Notes: generated by a model not told the origin, from the letters alone. Shown: positions 1-5,238, numbered from the stretch's first letter. The stretch is 5,557 nucleotides of DNA from Pseudooctadecabacter sp. (GCA_020628265.1 JAHDFG010000055.1:1-5557), one strand, 5' to 3'. A program made the numbers and translations.

Positions 1-107
1 AGAACCTCTTGAAAATACAGGAACCAGATGGCCTGCCAAAAGATCAGGCTGCGCAGGAAACGCGACCAGCGGTATAGTCTGATGTTGCGCGTCAGGGCTG
101 CCGTCAT
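1..107 (-). CDS. MFS transporter, N-terminal fragment (cut by window edge)
   Basis: Reading the minus strand from an ATG at 107-105 gives 35 residues without a stop up to the window edge, beginning MTAALTRNIRLYRWSRFLRS. After a basic stretch the frame enters a hydrophobic, aromatic-rich segment, LIFWQAIWFLYFQEV, which looks like the first membrane helix of a major facilitator superfamily permease. An 'R-N-I-x-L-Y ... FWQAIWFLYFQ' opening is familiar from bacterial MFS proteins, but that is family memory, not an alignment. An in-frame TAA lies four codons before the ATG, so this start is well bounded; no clear Shine-Dalgarno sequence precedes it. The gene lies downstream of hom on the same strand, separated by two palindromes. 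Substrate cannot be told from 35 residues. An unrelated inner-membrane protein is the alternative. Confidence 0.7.
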   Translation of the reverse strand, partial: MTAALTRNIRLYRWSRFLRSLIFWQAIWFLYFQEV

Positions 108-130
108 AGGCCGACGTTAGCAGGGCGGGC

Positions 131-150
131 GCAAAATTCTAGAATTTTGC
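131..150. repeat. Perfect 20-bp AT-rich palindrome (first of a pair)
   Basis: The 20 bases equal their own reverse complement: 8-base arms GCAAAATT/AATTTTGC around a central CTAG. It lies between hom and the MFS gene. As RNA it could form an 8-bp hairpin with a 4-base loop on either strand, with no separate T-tract following. It could be a terminator for hom or a binding site for a dimeric protein; the sequence alone does not decide. Confidence 0.75.
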
Positions 151-157
151 GGAGGCC

Positions 158-179
158 AACAAATTTCCGGAAATTTGTT
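158..179. repeat. Perfect 22-bp AT-rich palindrome (second of a pair)
   Basis: The 22 bases equal their own reverse complement: 9-base arms AACAAATTT/AAATTTGTT around a central CCGG. It starts 3 bp past the hom stop codon on the minus strand. Its core TTCCGGAA resembles TTCTAGAA in the neighbouring palindrome, and the two centres are 28 bp apart. Possible roles are a factor-independent terminator or 3'-end stabilising hairpin for the hom transcript, or a protein-binding site. Confidence 0.75.
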
Positions 180-182
180 CAC

Positions 183-1469
183 CTAGCCCACATCTTCTAT
201 GCGAATGGCCACGGGATCACCCAGCACGACCGATTTGTCCATTCCGGCAAGCGCTTCGTCCAAGGCGGTTCGGGTCGTCTTGTGGGTAACGATCAGCACA
301 GGTGCTGCGGTGTCCTGATGGTCATACTGGCGCATGCGGTCGATTGAGACACCCGCGTCGCCCAGCACTGCCGCAACCTTGGCCAAGGCACCCGGTTTGT
401 CGACCAATTGCATCCGCAGATAGTAAGGCGCGGGCACGGCGGCCTTGGCGGTGCGTGCTTTGGTCAACAGGTTGGCAGGTTGGCCAAAGGTCGGCAGCCG
501 CAGCCCGCGGGCAATGTCGATCACATCGGACATCACGGCCGAGGCAGTTGGCCCTTCGCCAGCACCCGCGCCGCGCAGTACGATCTGGCCCACGGCATCG
601 CCTTCGATGACGACCATGTTCGTGCCGCCTTCCAACTGCCCGAGCGGCGAGTTGGACGGGACCAGACAGGGCGACATGCGCTGTTCCAGCCCGCGCCCTG
701 TCATCTGGGCCACGCCCAACAGCTTGATACGGAAGCCCATGTCATGGGCCGCGTCGATGTCTTCCAACGTGATGCTCTGGATGCCTTCGAGCTCGACCGC
801 GTCGAAATCGACCTGCGTGCCGTAGGCGACAGAGGCCAGCAGCGCCAGCTTGTGGCCCGCGTCGATCCCGCCGACGTCCAAATTCGGGTCGGCCTCCAGA
901 TAGCCCAGCTTGTCGGCTTCCGCGAACAGCGCGTTATAACCCTGCCGCGTGGCCTGCATCTGGGTCAGGATGTAGTTGCAGGTGCCGTTCATCACGCCCA
1001 TCACACGGGTGATCTCGTTGCCGGCCAGACCCTCGGTCAGGGCTTTCATCACGGGGATGCCGCCTGCGACAGCGGCCTCGTAGCGGATGACACGACCTGC
1101 GGCCTCGGCGGCTTCGGCCAAGGCCTGACCGTGAATGGCCAGCATTGCCTTGTTTGCGGTAACCACGTCCTTACCAGCTGCGATGGCGGCTTCGGTTGCG
1201 TCTTTGGCAGGGCCTTCATCGCCGCCCATCAGCTCGACGAAGACGTCGACGTCGTCCCGTTTGGCCAGTGCCACGGGATCGTCTTCCCACGCATAATCGC
1301 CCAAGGGCACGCCGCGGTCCTTGTCCCTGCTGCGGGCGGAGACCGCCGAAATCACAATCGACCGACCCGTGCGTGCCTCAAGCAAGGCCGCCTGCTGGCG
1401 GATGATCCGCACGACACCTACACCGACAGTCCCGAGGCCTGCGATGCCAAGACGAAGAGGAGAGGTCAT
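183..1469 (-). CDS. hom: Homoserine dehydrogenase (EC 1.1.1.3)
   Basis: A 428-residue protein that reduces aspartate-4-semialdehyde to homoserine with NAD(P)H, the branch leading to threonine and methionine; cytoplasmic. Family marks are present in order: a Rossmann fold with GLGTVG at residues 11-16, VTANKAML at 103-110, NGTCNYIL at 161-168, and DVGGIDAGHKLALLA at 198-212. In the last motif D203 and K207 have the Asp/Lys spacing of the catalytic pair known from yeast homoserine dehydrogenase. A C-terminal ACT domain spans roughly 350-425, beginning YYLRMQLVDKPGALAKVA; in this family it usually mediates end-product (threonine) inhibition. Length matches the common bacterial ACT-containing form and the frame is intact. 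The ATG has AAGGA 8 bases upstream. The lipoprotein gene lies 57 bp upstream on the same strand, so co-transcription is plausible. The stop is followed at once by paired palindromes. Confidence 0.97.
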   Translation of the reverse strand: MTSPLRLGIAGLGTVGVGVVRIIRQQAALLEARTGRSIVISAVSARSRDKDRGVPLGDYAWEDDPVALAKRDDVDVFVELMGGDEGPAKDATEAAIAAGKDVVTANKAMLAIHGQALAEAAEAAGRVIRYEAAVAGGIPVMKALTEGLAGNEITRVMGVMNGTCNYILTQMQATRQGYNALFAEADKLGYLEADPNLDVGGIDAGHKLALLASVAYGTQVDFDAVELEGIQSITLEDIDAAHDMGFRIKLLGVAQMTGRGLEQRMSPCLVPSNSPLGQLEGGTNMVVIEGDAVGQIVLRGAGAGEGPTASAVMSDVIDIARGLRLPTFGQPANLLTKARTAKAAVPAPYYLRMQLVDKPGALAKVAAVLGDAGVSIDRMRQYDHQDTAAPVLIVTHKTTRTALDEALAGMDKSVVLGDPVAIRIEDVG

Positions 1470-1477
1470 GGGATGTA

Positions 1478-1482
1478 TCCTT
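1478..1482 (-). promoter_or_regulatory. Ribosome-binding site of hom
   Basis: On the minus strand AAGGA sits 8 bases before the ATG at 1469-1467. It supports this start and the MTSPLRLGIAGLG N-terminus, which places the dinucleotide-binding motif immediately after the start, as is usual for the family. Confidence 0.7.
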
Positions 1483-1526
1483 GCTTGCGATGCGTTGCTG
1501 CCTGTTAGCCTGCCAAGCCGAGGGAT

Positions 1527-1817
1527 TCAACGCACCCCGCGCAACATCCGGGCGCGAATGCTGGGCGGGATGACAGGGCCGCGCAGCCGTGCAGCACGGT
1601 CCCGCAATGCAGCCAGACGCGGATCGAGGTCCGCCTGCGCTGTCGCAGCGCCCGCTTGGGCGGCATCGGCTTGGGCGATCAGCGGTGCGAGGGGGACAAG
1701 ATCGGGGGGCTGTGCATTCGCCAGTTCAGGCGTAATGCGTTGATCCAGTTCAGGAAACTGCGCGCATCCGGCGGCCACGGCCAGACCAAGCAACAAAGAA
1801 GACGTAAACAGGCGCAT
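1527..1817 (-). CDS. Small outer-membrane-type lipoprotein of unknown function
   Basis: A 96-residue protein with a clear lipoprotein signal: MRLFTSSLLLGLAVAAGC, with positively charged R2, a hydrophobic stretch, and lipobox A-A-G-C placing the lipidated cysteine at residue 18. Residue +2 after the cysteine is Ala, not Asp, which by the usual Lol rule favours the outer membrane. The mature part, about 79 residues, is rich in Ala, Pro and Leu. It has an acidic, proline-containing linker (about 22-50), then an Arg/Ala-rich, probably helical segment, LDPRLAALRDRAARLRG (64-80), and a basic tail. No enzymatic domain is recognised. I recall similar small proteins next to hom in Roseobacter-group genomes, though I cannot check this. 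It precedes hom by 57 bp on the same strand. Only a weak GGATGAAG-type site is visible upstream of the ATG. Confidence 0.8.
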   Translation of the reverse strand: MRLFTSSLLLGLAVAAGCAQFPELDQRITPELANAQPPDLVPLAPLIAQADAAQAGAATAQADLDPRLAALRDRAARLRGPVIPPSIRARMLRGVR

Positions 1818-1845
1818 GGGGCTTCATCCAGAAGGGCGTCGCGGG

Positions 1846-1874
1846 ACCATAGAAGCCGCGCGTGGCAGGGGCAA
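1846..1874 (-). promoter_or_regulatory. Candidate promoter for the lipoprotein-hom unit
   Basis: Reading the minus strand, TTGCCC (1874-1869) and TATGGT (1851-1846) are separated by 17 bases, with four of six matches to the sigma-70 consensus at each element. A transcript would start near 1839, giving a leader of about 22 bases before the ATG at 1817. This is a by-eye match of modest strength in GC-rich DNA. Confidence 0.25.
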
Positions 1875-1885
1875 GCTGACAGGCG

Positions 1886-1913
1886 TTGTAACCGGCGGCA
1901 GACTGCCTTTAAT
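1886..1913 (+). promoter_or_regulatory. Candidate promoter of the TetR gene (possibly leaderless)
   Basis: TTGTAA (1886-1891) and TTTAAT (1908-1913) are 16 bases apart; the -10-like element matches five of six consensus positions. Initiation 6-7 bases downstream would fall at about 1920, the A of the start codon, so the mRNA could be leaderless. The absence of a well-spaced Shine-Dalgarno sequence before this ATG is consistent. The element would lie in the same 102-bp gap as the minus-strand promoter candidate, so regulator binding here could affect both directions. Confidence 0.35.
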
Positions 1914-1919
1914 GGGGGC

Positions 1920-2513
1920 ATGGCACGCAAAGCAGGATCCCACGCAGAAACAACCGCGCCAAAGGTCCGTGCGGCGGCCCTGGCCCTTTTTGCGCGGCAC
2001 GGCTTTGCCGCGGTGTCGATGCGCCAGATCGCGGCGGAGGTCGGGGTTCAGGCGGGTGCGCTTTATTCTTACACGCCTGACAAACAGAGCCTTTTGTTCG
2101 ATTTGATGCGTGGCCATATGGACGACCTGCTGGCGGCATGGGCAAAGGAGCCCGTGCCCGCTGACCCGCTGGCGCGTCTGGACCGTTTCACGCAGTTTCA
2201 CATCCGGTTCCATCTGGCCCGCCCCGATGCGGTCTTCATCGCCTACATGGAGTTGCGCAATCTGACGCCGGACAATTTCGCCGCGTTGGAGGCCTTGCGC
2301 CGAAACTACGAGGACCAGCTTGAGGCGATCCTGCAGGCCGGTGTCGTATCTGGCCTGTTCAAACTCGCCGATACCAAGATTGCGACCCTTGCGATTATCG
2401 CCATGCTGACGGGTCTGACAACATGGTACCGCGACGGCGGGCGACTGCCGCAGGATCAGATCGTCGCACTTTACACCGATATGGTGCGAGGGGCCGTTGG
2501 CCTGAACACCTGA
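1920..2513 (+). CDS. TetR/AcrR-family transcriptional regulator
   Basis: A 197-residue, probably dimeric DNA-binding repressor. The N-terminal TetR domain covers about residues 10-60. It contains ALALFARHGFAAVSMRQIAAE, then the helix-turn-helix VGVQAGALYSYTPDKQSLLF (41-60), in which LYSYTPDKQSLL corresponds to the family's 'LYxHFxxKxxL' recognition-helix end. The rest is an all-helical ligand-binding and dimerisation domain, including FHIRFHLARPDAVFIAYMEL (93-112). This segment resembles regulators linked to acyl-CoA or lipid metabolism (KstR2-like), which is a recollection only. The ATG at 1920 is chosen because it gives a standard TetR length and start (MARKAGSHAE); the open frame continues upstream without a domain or a nearby alternative start. 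GGGGG lies too close to the ATG for a normal Shine-Dalgarno site. It is divergent from the lipoprotein-hom unit and 81 bp upstream of the dehydrogenase gene, its most likely target. Ligand unknown. Confidence 0.92.
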   Translation: MARKAGSHAETTAPKVRAAALALFARHGFAAVSMRQIAAEVGVQAGALYSYTPDKQSLLFDLMRGHMDDLLAAWAKEPVPADPLARLDRFTQFHIRFHLARPDAVFIAYMELRNLTPDNFAALEALRRNYEDQLEAILQAGVVSGLFKLADTKIATLAIIAMLTGLTTWYRDGGRLPQDQIVALYTDMVRGAVGLNT

Positions 2514-2530
2514 CCCTGACGTCACGAGAT

Positions 2531-2569
2531 GTCGCGGACAGGGCAGACCTGTCGCTTGAGGTCCGCGAC
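2531..2569. promoter_or_regulatory. Inverted repeat between tetR and the dehydrogenase gene (possible operator or leader hairpin)
   Basis: The arms GTCGCGGAC (2531-2539) and GTCCGCGAC (2561-2569) are perfect 9-base inverted repeats separated by 21 bases. Inside are smaller competing repeats: GACAGG/CCTGTC (2537-2542 with 2548-2553) and GACCT/AGGTC (2546-2550 with 2559-2563). The structure ends 25 bases before the downstream ATG. No T-tract follows, so a classical terminator after tetR is less likely than an operator or a structured intercistronic leader. Function is inference. Confidence 0.45.
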
Positions 2570-2594
2570 GGTGGGGCAAATCAGGGAGAACACC

Positions 2595-3539
2595 ATGAAA
2601 GTTGGATTTATCGGGCTGGGGTCTGTGGGCGGCAAGTTGGCAGGGTCGGTGCTGCGCAACGGATACGATTTGCACGTGCACGATCTGGACGCGGACGCTG
2701 TTGCAGATTTCGTGGCACGTGGCGCGGTCGATGGCACCTCGCCAGAGGCGATCATGCAAAGCTGTGACGTGATCATCACCTGTCTGCCGTCCCCCGCAGC
2801 CTGTTCCAGTGTTGTGGAAGCGATGCTGCCTCATGTCACGGCAGGCAAAATCTGGCTTGAGATGTCGACGACCGACGCGGGTGAGGTGCAGCGCCTTGGG
2901 GCGGCTGTGCAGGACAAAGGCGGTGCTGCGGTTGATTGCCCCGTGTCGGGGGGATGCCACCGTGCCGCCACGGGCAATATCTCGATCTTTGCGGGCTGTG
3001 ACCGCGGGACGTTTGAGCGGATCCTGCCGCTTTTGACCACGCTGGGGCGCCGCGTGTTGCACACTGGCCCCCTTGGCAGCGCCAGCACGCTCAAGGTGAT
3101 GACAAACTATCTGGCGACGGCCAACCTGCTGACGGTTTGCGAGGCGATGGTGACCATGAAGGCCGCAGGGCTTGATCTGGCCACCACGTTTGAGGCCATT
3201 CGCATCTCGTCCGGCAATTCCTTTGTGCACGAGACGGAAAGTCAGGTCATCCTGAACGGCAGCCGCGATATCGGGTTCTCTATGGGGCTGGTGCAAAAGG
3301 ACATTGGCCTATTTCAGCAGATCGCCGAGGAACACAATGTCCCGCTAGAGATCAGCCCCCTGATGGTTCAGATATTCGAGGACGGGATTGATCGCTATGG
3401 CTGGTCCGCGCAATCGGATGACATCATCAAGCGGCTGGAAGAGGCCACCGGCCTTGATATCACGGCCCCCGGCTTCCCGCCCGAGATGATCGACGACGAA
3501 CCCGAAGAGCCGGGTTACGAAGTGCGCCCGCCGGCCTGA
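2595..3539 (+). CDS. NAD(P)-dependent oxidoreductase, 3-hydroxyisobutyrate dehydrogenase family
   Basis: A 314-residue cytoplasmic beta-hydroxyacid dehydrogenase, expected to oxidise a 3-hydroxy acid (or reduce its semialdehyde) with NAD(P). The N-terminal Rossmann fold opens MKVGFIGLGSVGGKLA, with GLGSVG at residues 7-12; a second marker is MSTTDAG (90-96), equivalent to the family 'STxxP' strand. DCPVSGG (114-120) is the substrate-binding motif. K167 with N171 in LKVMTNYL fits the catalytic Lys and the Asn four residues later; the more usual 'NN' pair is TN here. KD at 234-235 also matches the family. The protein is slightly longer than the usual ~290-300 residues because of an acidic tail (DDEPEEPGYE). 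AGGGAG lies 6 bases before the ATG at 2595, which favours it over the in-frame ATG at 2529. The gene follows tetR on the same strand and may be its target. The true substrate (hydroxyisobutyrate, tartronate semialdehyde, other) cannot be told. Confidence 0.92.
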   Translation: MKVGFIGLGSVGGKLAGSVLRNGYDLHVHDLDADAVADFVARGAVDGTSPEAIMQSCDVIITCLPSPAACSSVVEAMLPHVTAGKIWLEMSTTDAGEVQRLGAAVQDKGGAAVDCPVSGGCHRAATGNISIFAGCDRGTFERILPLLTTLGRRVLHTGPLGSASTLKVMTNYLATANLLTVCEAMVTMKAAGLDLATTFEAIRISSGNSFVHETESQVILNGSRDIGFSMGLVQKDIGLFQQIAEEHNVPLEISPLMVQIFEDGIDRYGWSAQSDDIIKRLEEATGLDITAPGFPPEMIDDEPEEPGYEVRPPA

Positions 3540-3549
3540 GGCTTTCCAT

Positions 3550-3581
3550 CCTTGCGCCCCTTGGCTAAAGGGGGCGCAAGG
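3550..3581. terminator. GC-rich stem-loop after the dehydrogenase gene, overlapping the next gene's ribosome-binding site
   Basis: The arms at 3550-3562 (CCTTGCGCCCCTT) and 3569-3581 pair over 13 positions with one G-T wobble around a 6-base loop. It begins 11 bases after the dehydrogenase stop. No T-run follows on either strand, so it is at most an imperfect intrinsic terminator. Its 3' arm ends inside AAGGGGG (3578-3584), the likely Shine-Dalgarno sequence of the gene at 3592, so it may instead protect the upstream mRNA end or limit downstream translation. Confidence 0.55.
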
Positions 3582-3591
3582 GGGACATGAC

Positions 3592-4062
3592 ATGACCAAC
3601 GAGACACCCATTGCGACCTTGCAGGCGTCGGCCGCGCGCAGGATTTTTGCCTATGGGGCGGTGTTCGCGTTGGGGGCCATGGTCATCCTGTTGGCGTTTA
3701 TCCAGCCGCCGGCGTTCGGGTTCCAGATTTTCCTGATTGTCTTCGGGGCAGGGACGCTGGTGGTGGCAGAACGTCTGCGCCGTGCAACGCGGACAGCCCT
3801 GTTCCTGACAGAGACACAGATCGTCGACAGCAACGGCACGGTTGTGGTGGAGATTGCCAATATCAAATCCGTTGACCGTGGGGCCTTTGCATTCAAACCG
3901 TCCAACGGCTTCGTGCTGCGTCTGGCAACACCTCAGCCCAAGGCATGGGCGCCCGGCCTGTGGTGGCGGTTTTCAACGCGTGTCGGGGTCGGGGGCGTCA
4001 CATCGTCCGGTCCGGCCAAGTTCATGGCCGAACAGATCGCGCTGCGGTTGCCGCAAGAGTAG
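3592..4062 (+). CDS. Small two-helix inner-membrane protein with a PH-like C-terminal domain
   Basis: A 156-residue protein of unknown function. Two hydrophobic helices are visible, about residues 19-37 (FAYGAVFALGAMVILLAFI) and 42-59 (FGFQIFLIVFGAGTLVVA), joined by a short Q-P-P turn, followed by a basic stretch RLRRATR (61-67). The soluble remainder (about 68-154) reads as alternating beta strands, such as ALFLTETQIVDS, GTVVVEIANIKSVDRG and GFVLRLATP. It ends in a helix, GPAKFMAEQIALRL, a pattern typical of bacterial PH-like domains after paired membrane helices. That assignment is by pattern, not alignment. The basic stretch suggests a cytoplasmic C-terminal domain by the positive-inside rule. 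The ATG at 3592 has GGGG 7 bases upstream, partly inside a hairpin; an ATG at 3587 meets a stop after two codons. Its stop lies 2 bp from that of the convergent TadE-like gene. It may be co-transcribed with the dehydrogenase gene. Confidence 0.8.
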   Translation: MTNETPIATLQASAARRIFAYGAVFALGAMVILLAFIQPPAFGFQIFLIVFGAGTLVVAERLRRATRTALFLTETQIVDSNGTVVVEIANIKSVDRGAFAFKPSNGFVLRLATPQPKAWAPGLWWRFSTRVGVGGVTSSGPAKFMAEQIALRLPQE

Positions 4063-4064
4063 GC

Positions 4065-4661
4065 TTACGACCCGATCGGGCAGATACGGCCGGCGAATGT
4101 GCCGTTGTGGCTGTAGCAGACCTGGCTTGGCGCAAAACGGGGACGCGTGAAGATCGTGTTCTCGAAGGTGAAACTGTCCAGCCCGACCGAGAAGTTCGGT
4201 GTGTAATCGACCCATGTCTGAACCATGATCAGCACTTCGCCATCCGGCATGACCGGAATTTCATTGTTGCCGACCATGCGCTGGAGTTCGGCGTTCTCCA
4301 TGTTCCCGGCACCGCCCTTGTTTTCCGACCAGACCACGGAATAGGAATCGTCGTCAGCCTCATATTGGATGACGGACACCCGCAGGCGTGTCAGTGCGGG
4401 CGAGTTGGTCAGGAACCGGTGCATCCGCCATGCATTGATCAGATATGTGTTCGTAATCATTTCCGTTTCACGGCTGACCGCGTCGGAAATCGTATAGGCC
4501 GCTTTCAGGTTGATGGCCTGGTTCCGAAACGCATCAAAGAAGACAAACATTGCAATTACGGCGGCGAACAGCGTCGGGAACATGATCACCACTTCGGCAA
4601 TCATGGCCCCTTCTTCGTCGCGCCGGAAACGACGAAGGCGGCTGGTCAATCTGCGCAGCAT
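4065..4661 (-). CDS. TadE-like pseudopilin of the Tad/Flp pilus system
   Basis: A 198-residue single-pass envelope protein. A basic N-terminus (MLRRLTSRLRRFRRDEEG) leads into AMIAEVVIMFPTLFAAVIAM, then a hydrophobic helix to about residue 42. G18 followed by E23 gives the G-to-Glu+5 arrangement of type IVb prepilins and TadE proteins, so cleavage after G18 by a TadV-type prepilin peptidase is expected. The rest (about 43-198) is a periplasmic domain with two cysteines near the end (C182, C194) that could form a disulfide. The ATG at 4661 begins one base after the TAA of the preceding gene, suggesting translational coupling; a GGAG lies about 10 bases upstream. An in-frame TTG at 4700 would extend the protein inside the upstream gene and is disfavoured. 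Last gene of the visible Tad unit, ending tail to tail with the membrane-protein gene. Confidence 0.85.
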   Translation of the reverse strand: MLRRLTSRLRRFRRDEEGAMIAEVVIMFPTLFAAVIAMFVFFDAFRNQAINLKAAYTISDAVSRETEMITNTYLINAWRMHRFLTNSPALTRLRVSVIQYEADDDSYSVVWSENKGGAGNMENAELQRMVGNNEIPVMPDGEVLIMVQTWVDYTPNFSVGLDSFTFENTIFTRPRFAPSQVCYSHNGTFAGRICPIGS

Positions 4662-4662
4662 C

Positions 4663-5226
4663 TTAGACGGGCTCCATGACAAAGGCAGAGGTCGAGACAA
4701 GGCGGTACCGGCCCTGTTCCCCTTGGTTCAGTTGGTATCCAACGCCCATGCCCGGGATGAGCATTGGTTTGAAGACACCGCAAACCCGCACGATCATCAT
4801 TTCGTTTGCCGTACCGTTTGAAAAGTTCCGTGCAGGCTCGAACGGGTTGTTCACATCGGTACAAGACGCTGCACGCGGAATTTCGTTAGAGGAATCAACG
4901 CCCGGATAGCGCAAATCAATCGGACGCATTTCAAGGCGCACGTTCTGCATGCAGTTCGGCAGGATGCCGGCCGAGTTGCAGACCATCGTCTTGAACTGGG
5001 TTTCGTTGATGCTTCTGCCGGTGTTGATGCGTACTTCGCGTACAGCCATGTCCAGCCCACGTTCCAGCATTACATGGCGCGTCATCAACAGGCCCAGCTC
5101 GAACCCAGTCATCGAAATGACTAGGACAGGCATGAACAGCAGGACGAATTCCACGGTGGGGCCACCGTCATCCTTCTTGCGGAACCTGCGCAGGGCGCGC
5201 CCGAGTGATTTGAAACCAAATGCCAT
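4663..5226 (-). CDS. TadE/TadF-like pseudopilin of the Tad/Flp pilus system
   Basis: A 187-residue protein with the same design as its downstream neighbour: a basic N-terminus (MAFGFKSLGRALRRFRKKDD), then GGPTVEFVLLFMPVLVISMT, and a single membrane helix to about residue 48. G21 with E26 fits the G-to-Glu+5 prepilin-peptidase pattern. The periplasmic part has four cysteines (83, 92, 122, 149), allowing two disulfides, and an MLIPGMGVGYQ segment near 155-165. The ATG at 5226 has AAGGA 7 bases upstream, which overlaps the TAA of the preceding TadG-like gene (10 bp between stop and start). The order VWA protein, pseudopilin, pseudopilin is typical of tad loci, where these proteins are thought to act in pilus assembly or anchoring in the envelope. 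TadE versus TadF cannot be settled by eye. Confidence 0.85.
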   Translation of the reverse strand: MAFGFKSLGRALRRFRKKDDGGPTVEFVLLFMPVLVISMTGFELGLLMTRHVMLERGLDMAVREVRINTGRSINETQFKTMVCNSAGILPNCMQNVRLEMRPIDLRYPGVDSSNEIPRAASCTDVNNPFEPARNFSNGTANEMMIVRVCGVFKPMLIPGMGVGYQLNQGEQGRYRLVSTSAFVMEPV

Positions 5227-5233
5227 GAGTGGG

Positions 5234-5238
5234 TCCTT
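5234..5238 (-). promoter_or_regulatory. Ribosome-binding site overlapping the stop codon of the TadG-like gene
   Basis: On the minus strand TAAGGA combines the TAA stop (5239-5237) with the AAGGA Shine-Dalgarno sequence (5238-5234) of the gene starting at 5226. Sharing these bases places ribosomes ending one gene directly over the start region of the next and supports a single Tad operon. Confidence 0.65.

Noticed and set aside
408..1508. 366-codon plus-strand open frame antisense to hom
   Set aside because: It lies opposite a well-supported hom gene, has His/Arg/Gln-rich shadow composition, no recognisable domain, and is explained by GC-rich third positions in hom.
1656..1919. Upstream extension of the TetR frame to a 285-residue protein
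   Set aside because: The extension overlaps the lipoprotein gene, has low-complexity composition, and would place the TetR domain about 90 residues from the start; the ATG at 1920 gives a normal length.
2517..2524. 8-bp palindrome TGACGTCA after the tetR stop
   Set aside because: An isolated 8-bp palindrome is common by chance; there is no second copy or other support for an operator.
2529..2594. Start of the dehydrogenase at the in-frame ATG at 2529
   Set aside because: The ATG at 2595 has a good AGGGAG site and puts the Rossmann motif at the very N-terminus as expected; the extra 22 residues run through the inverted repeat.
1824..3296. 490-codon minus-strand open frame opposite tetR and the dehydrogenase gene
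   Set aside because: It spans two convincing genes and their gap, its His/Arg/Cys-rich composition fits a frame shadow, and no domain is visible.
4071..4080. 10-bp palindrome CCCGATCGGG near the convergent junction
   Set aside because: It is inside the TadE-like coding region, has too little loop for a hairpin and no T-tract, and such short palindromes are expected by chance.
3945..4679. 244-codon plus-strand open frame over the end of the membrane-protein gene and the TadE-like gene
   Set aside because: It is antisense to a TadE-like protein with clear family features and has no recognisable motif of its own.
4662..4700. TTG start at 4700 for the TadE-like gene
   Set aside because: It would overlap the upstream gene and add residues ahead of an already adequate basic N-terminus; the ATG at 4661 is directly coupled to the preceding stop.
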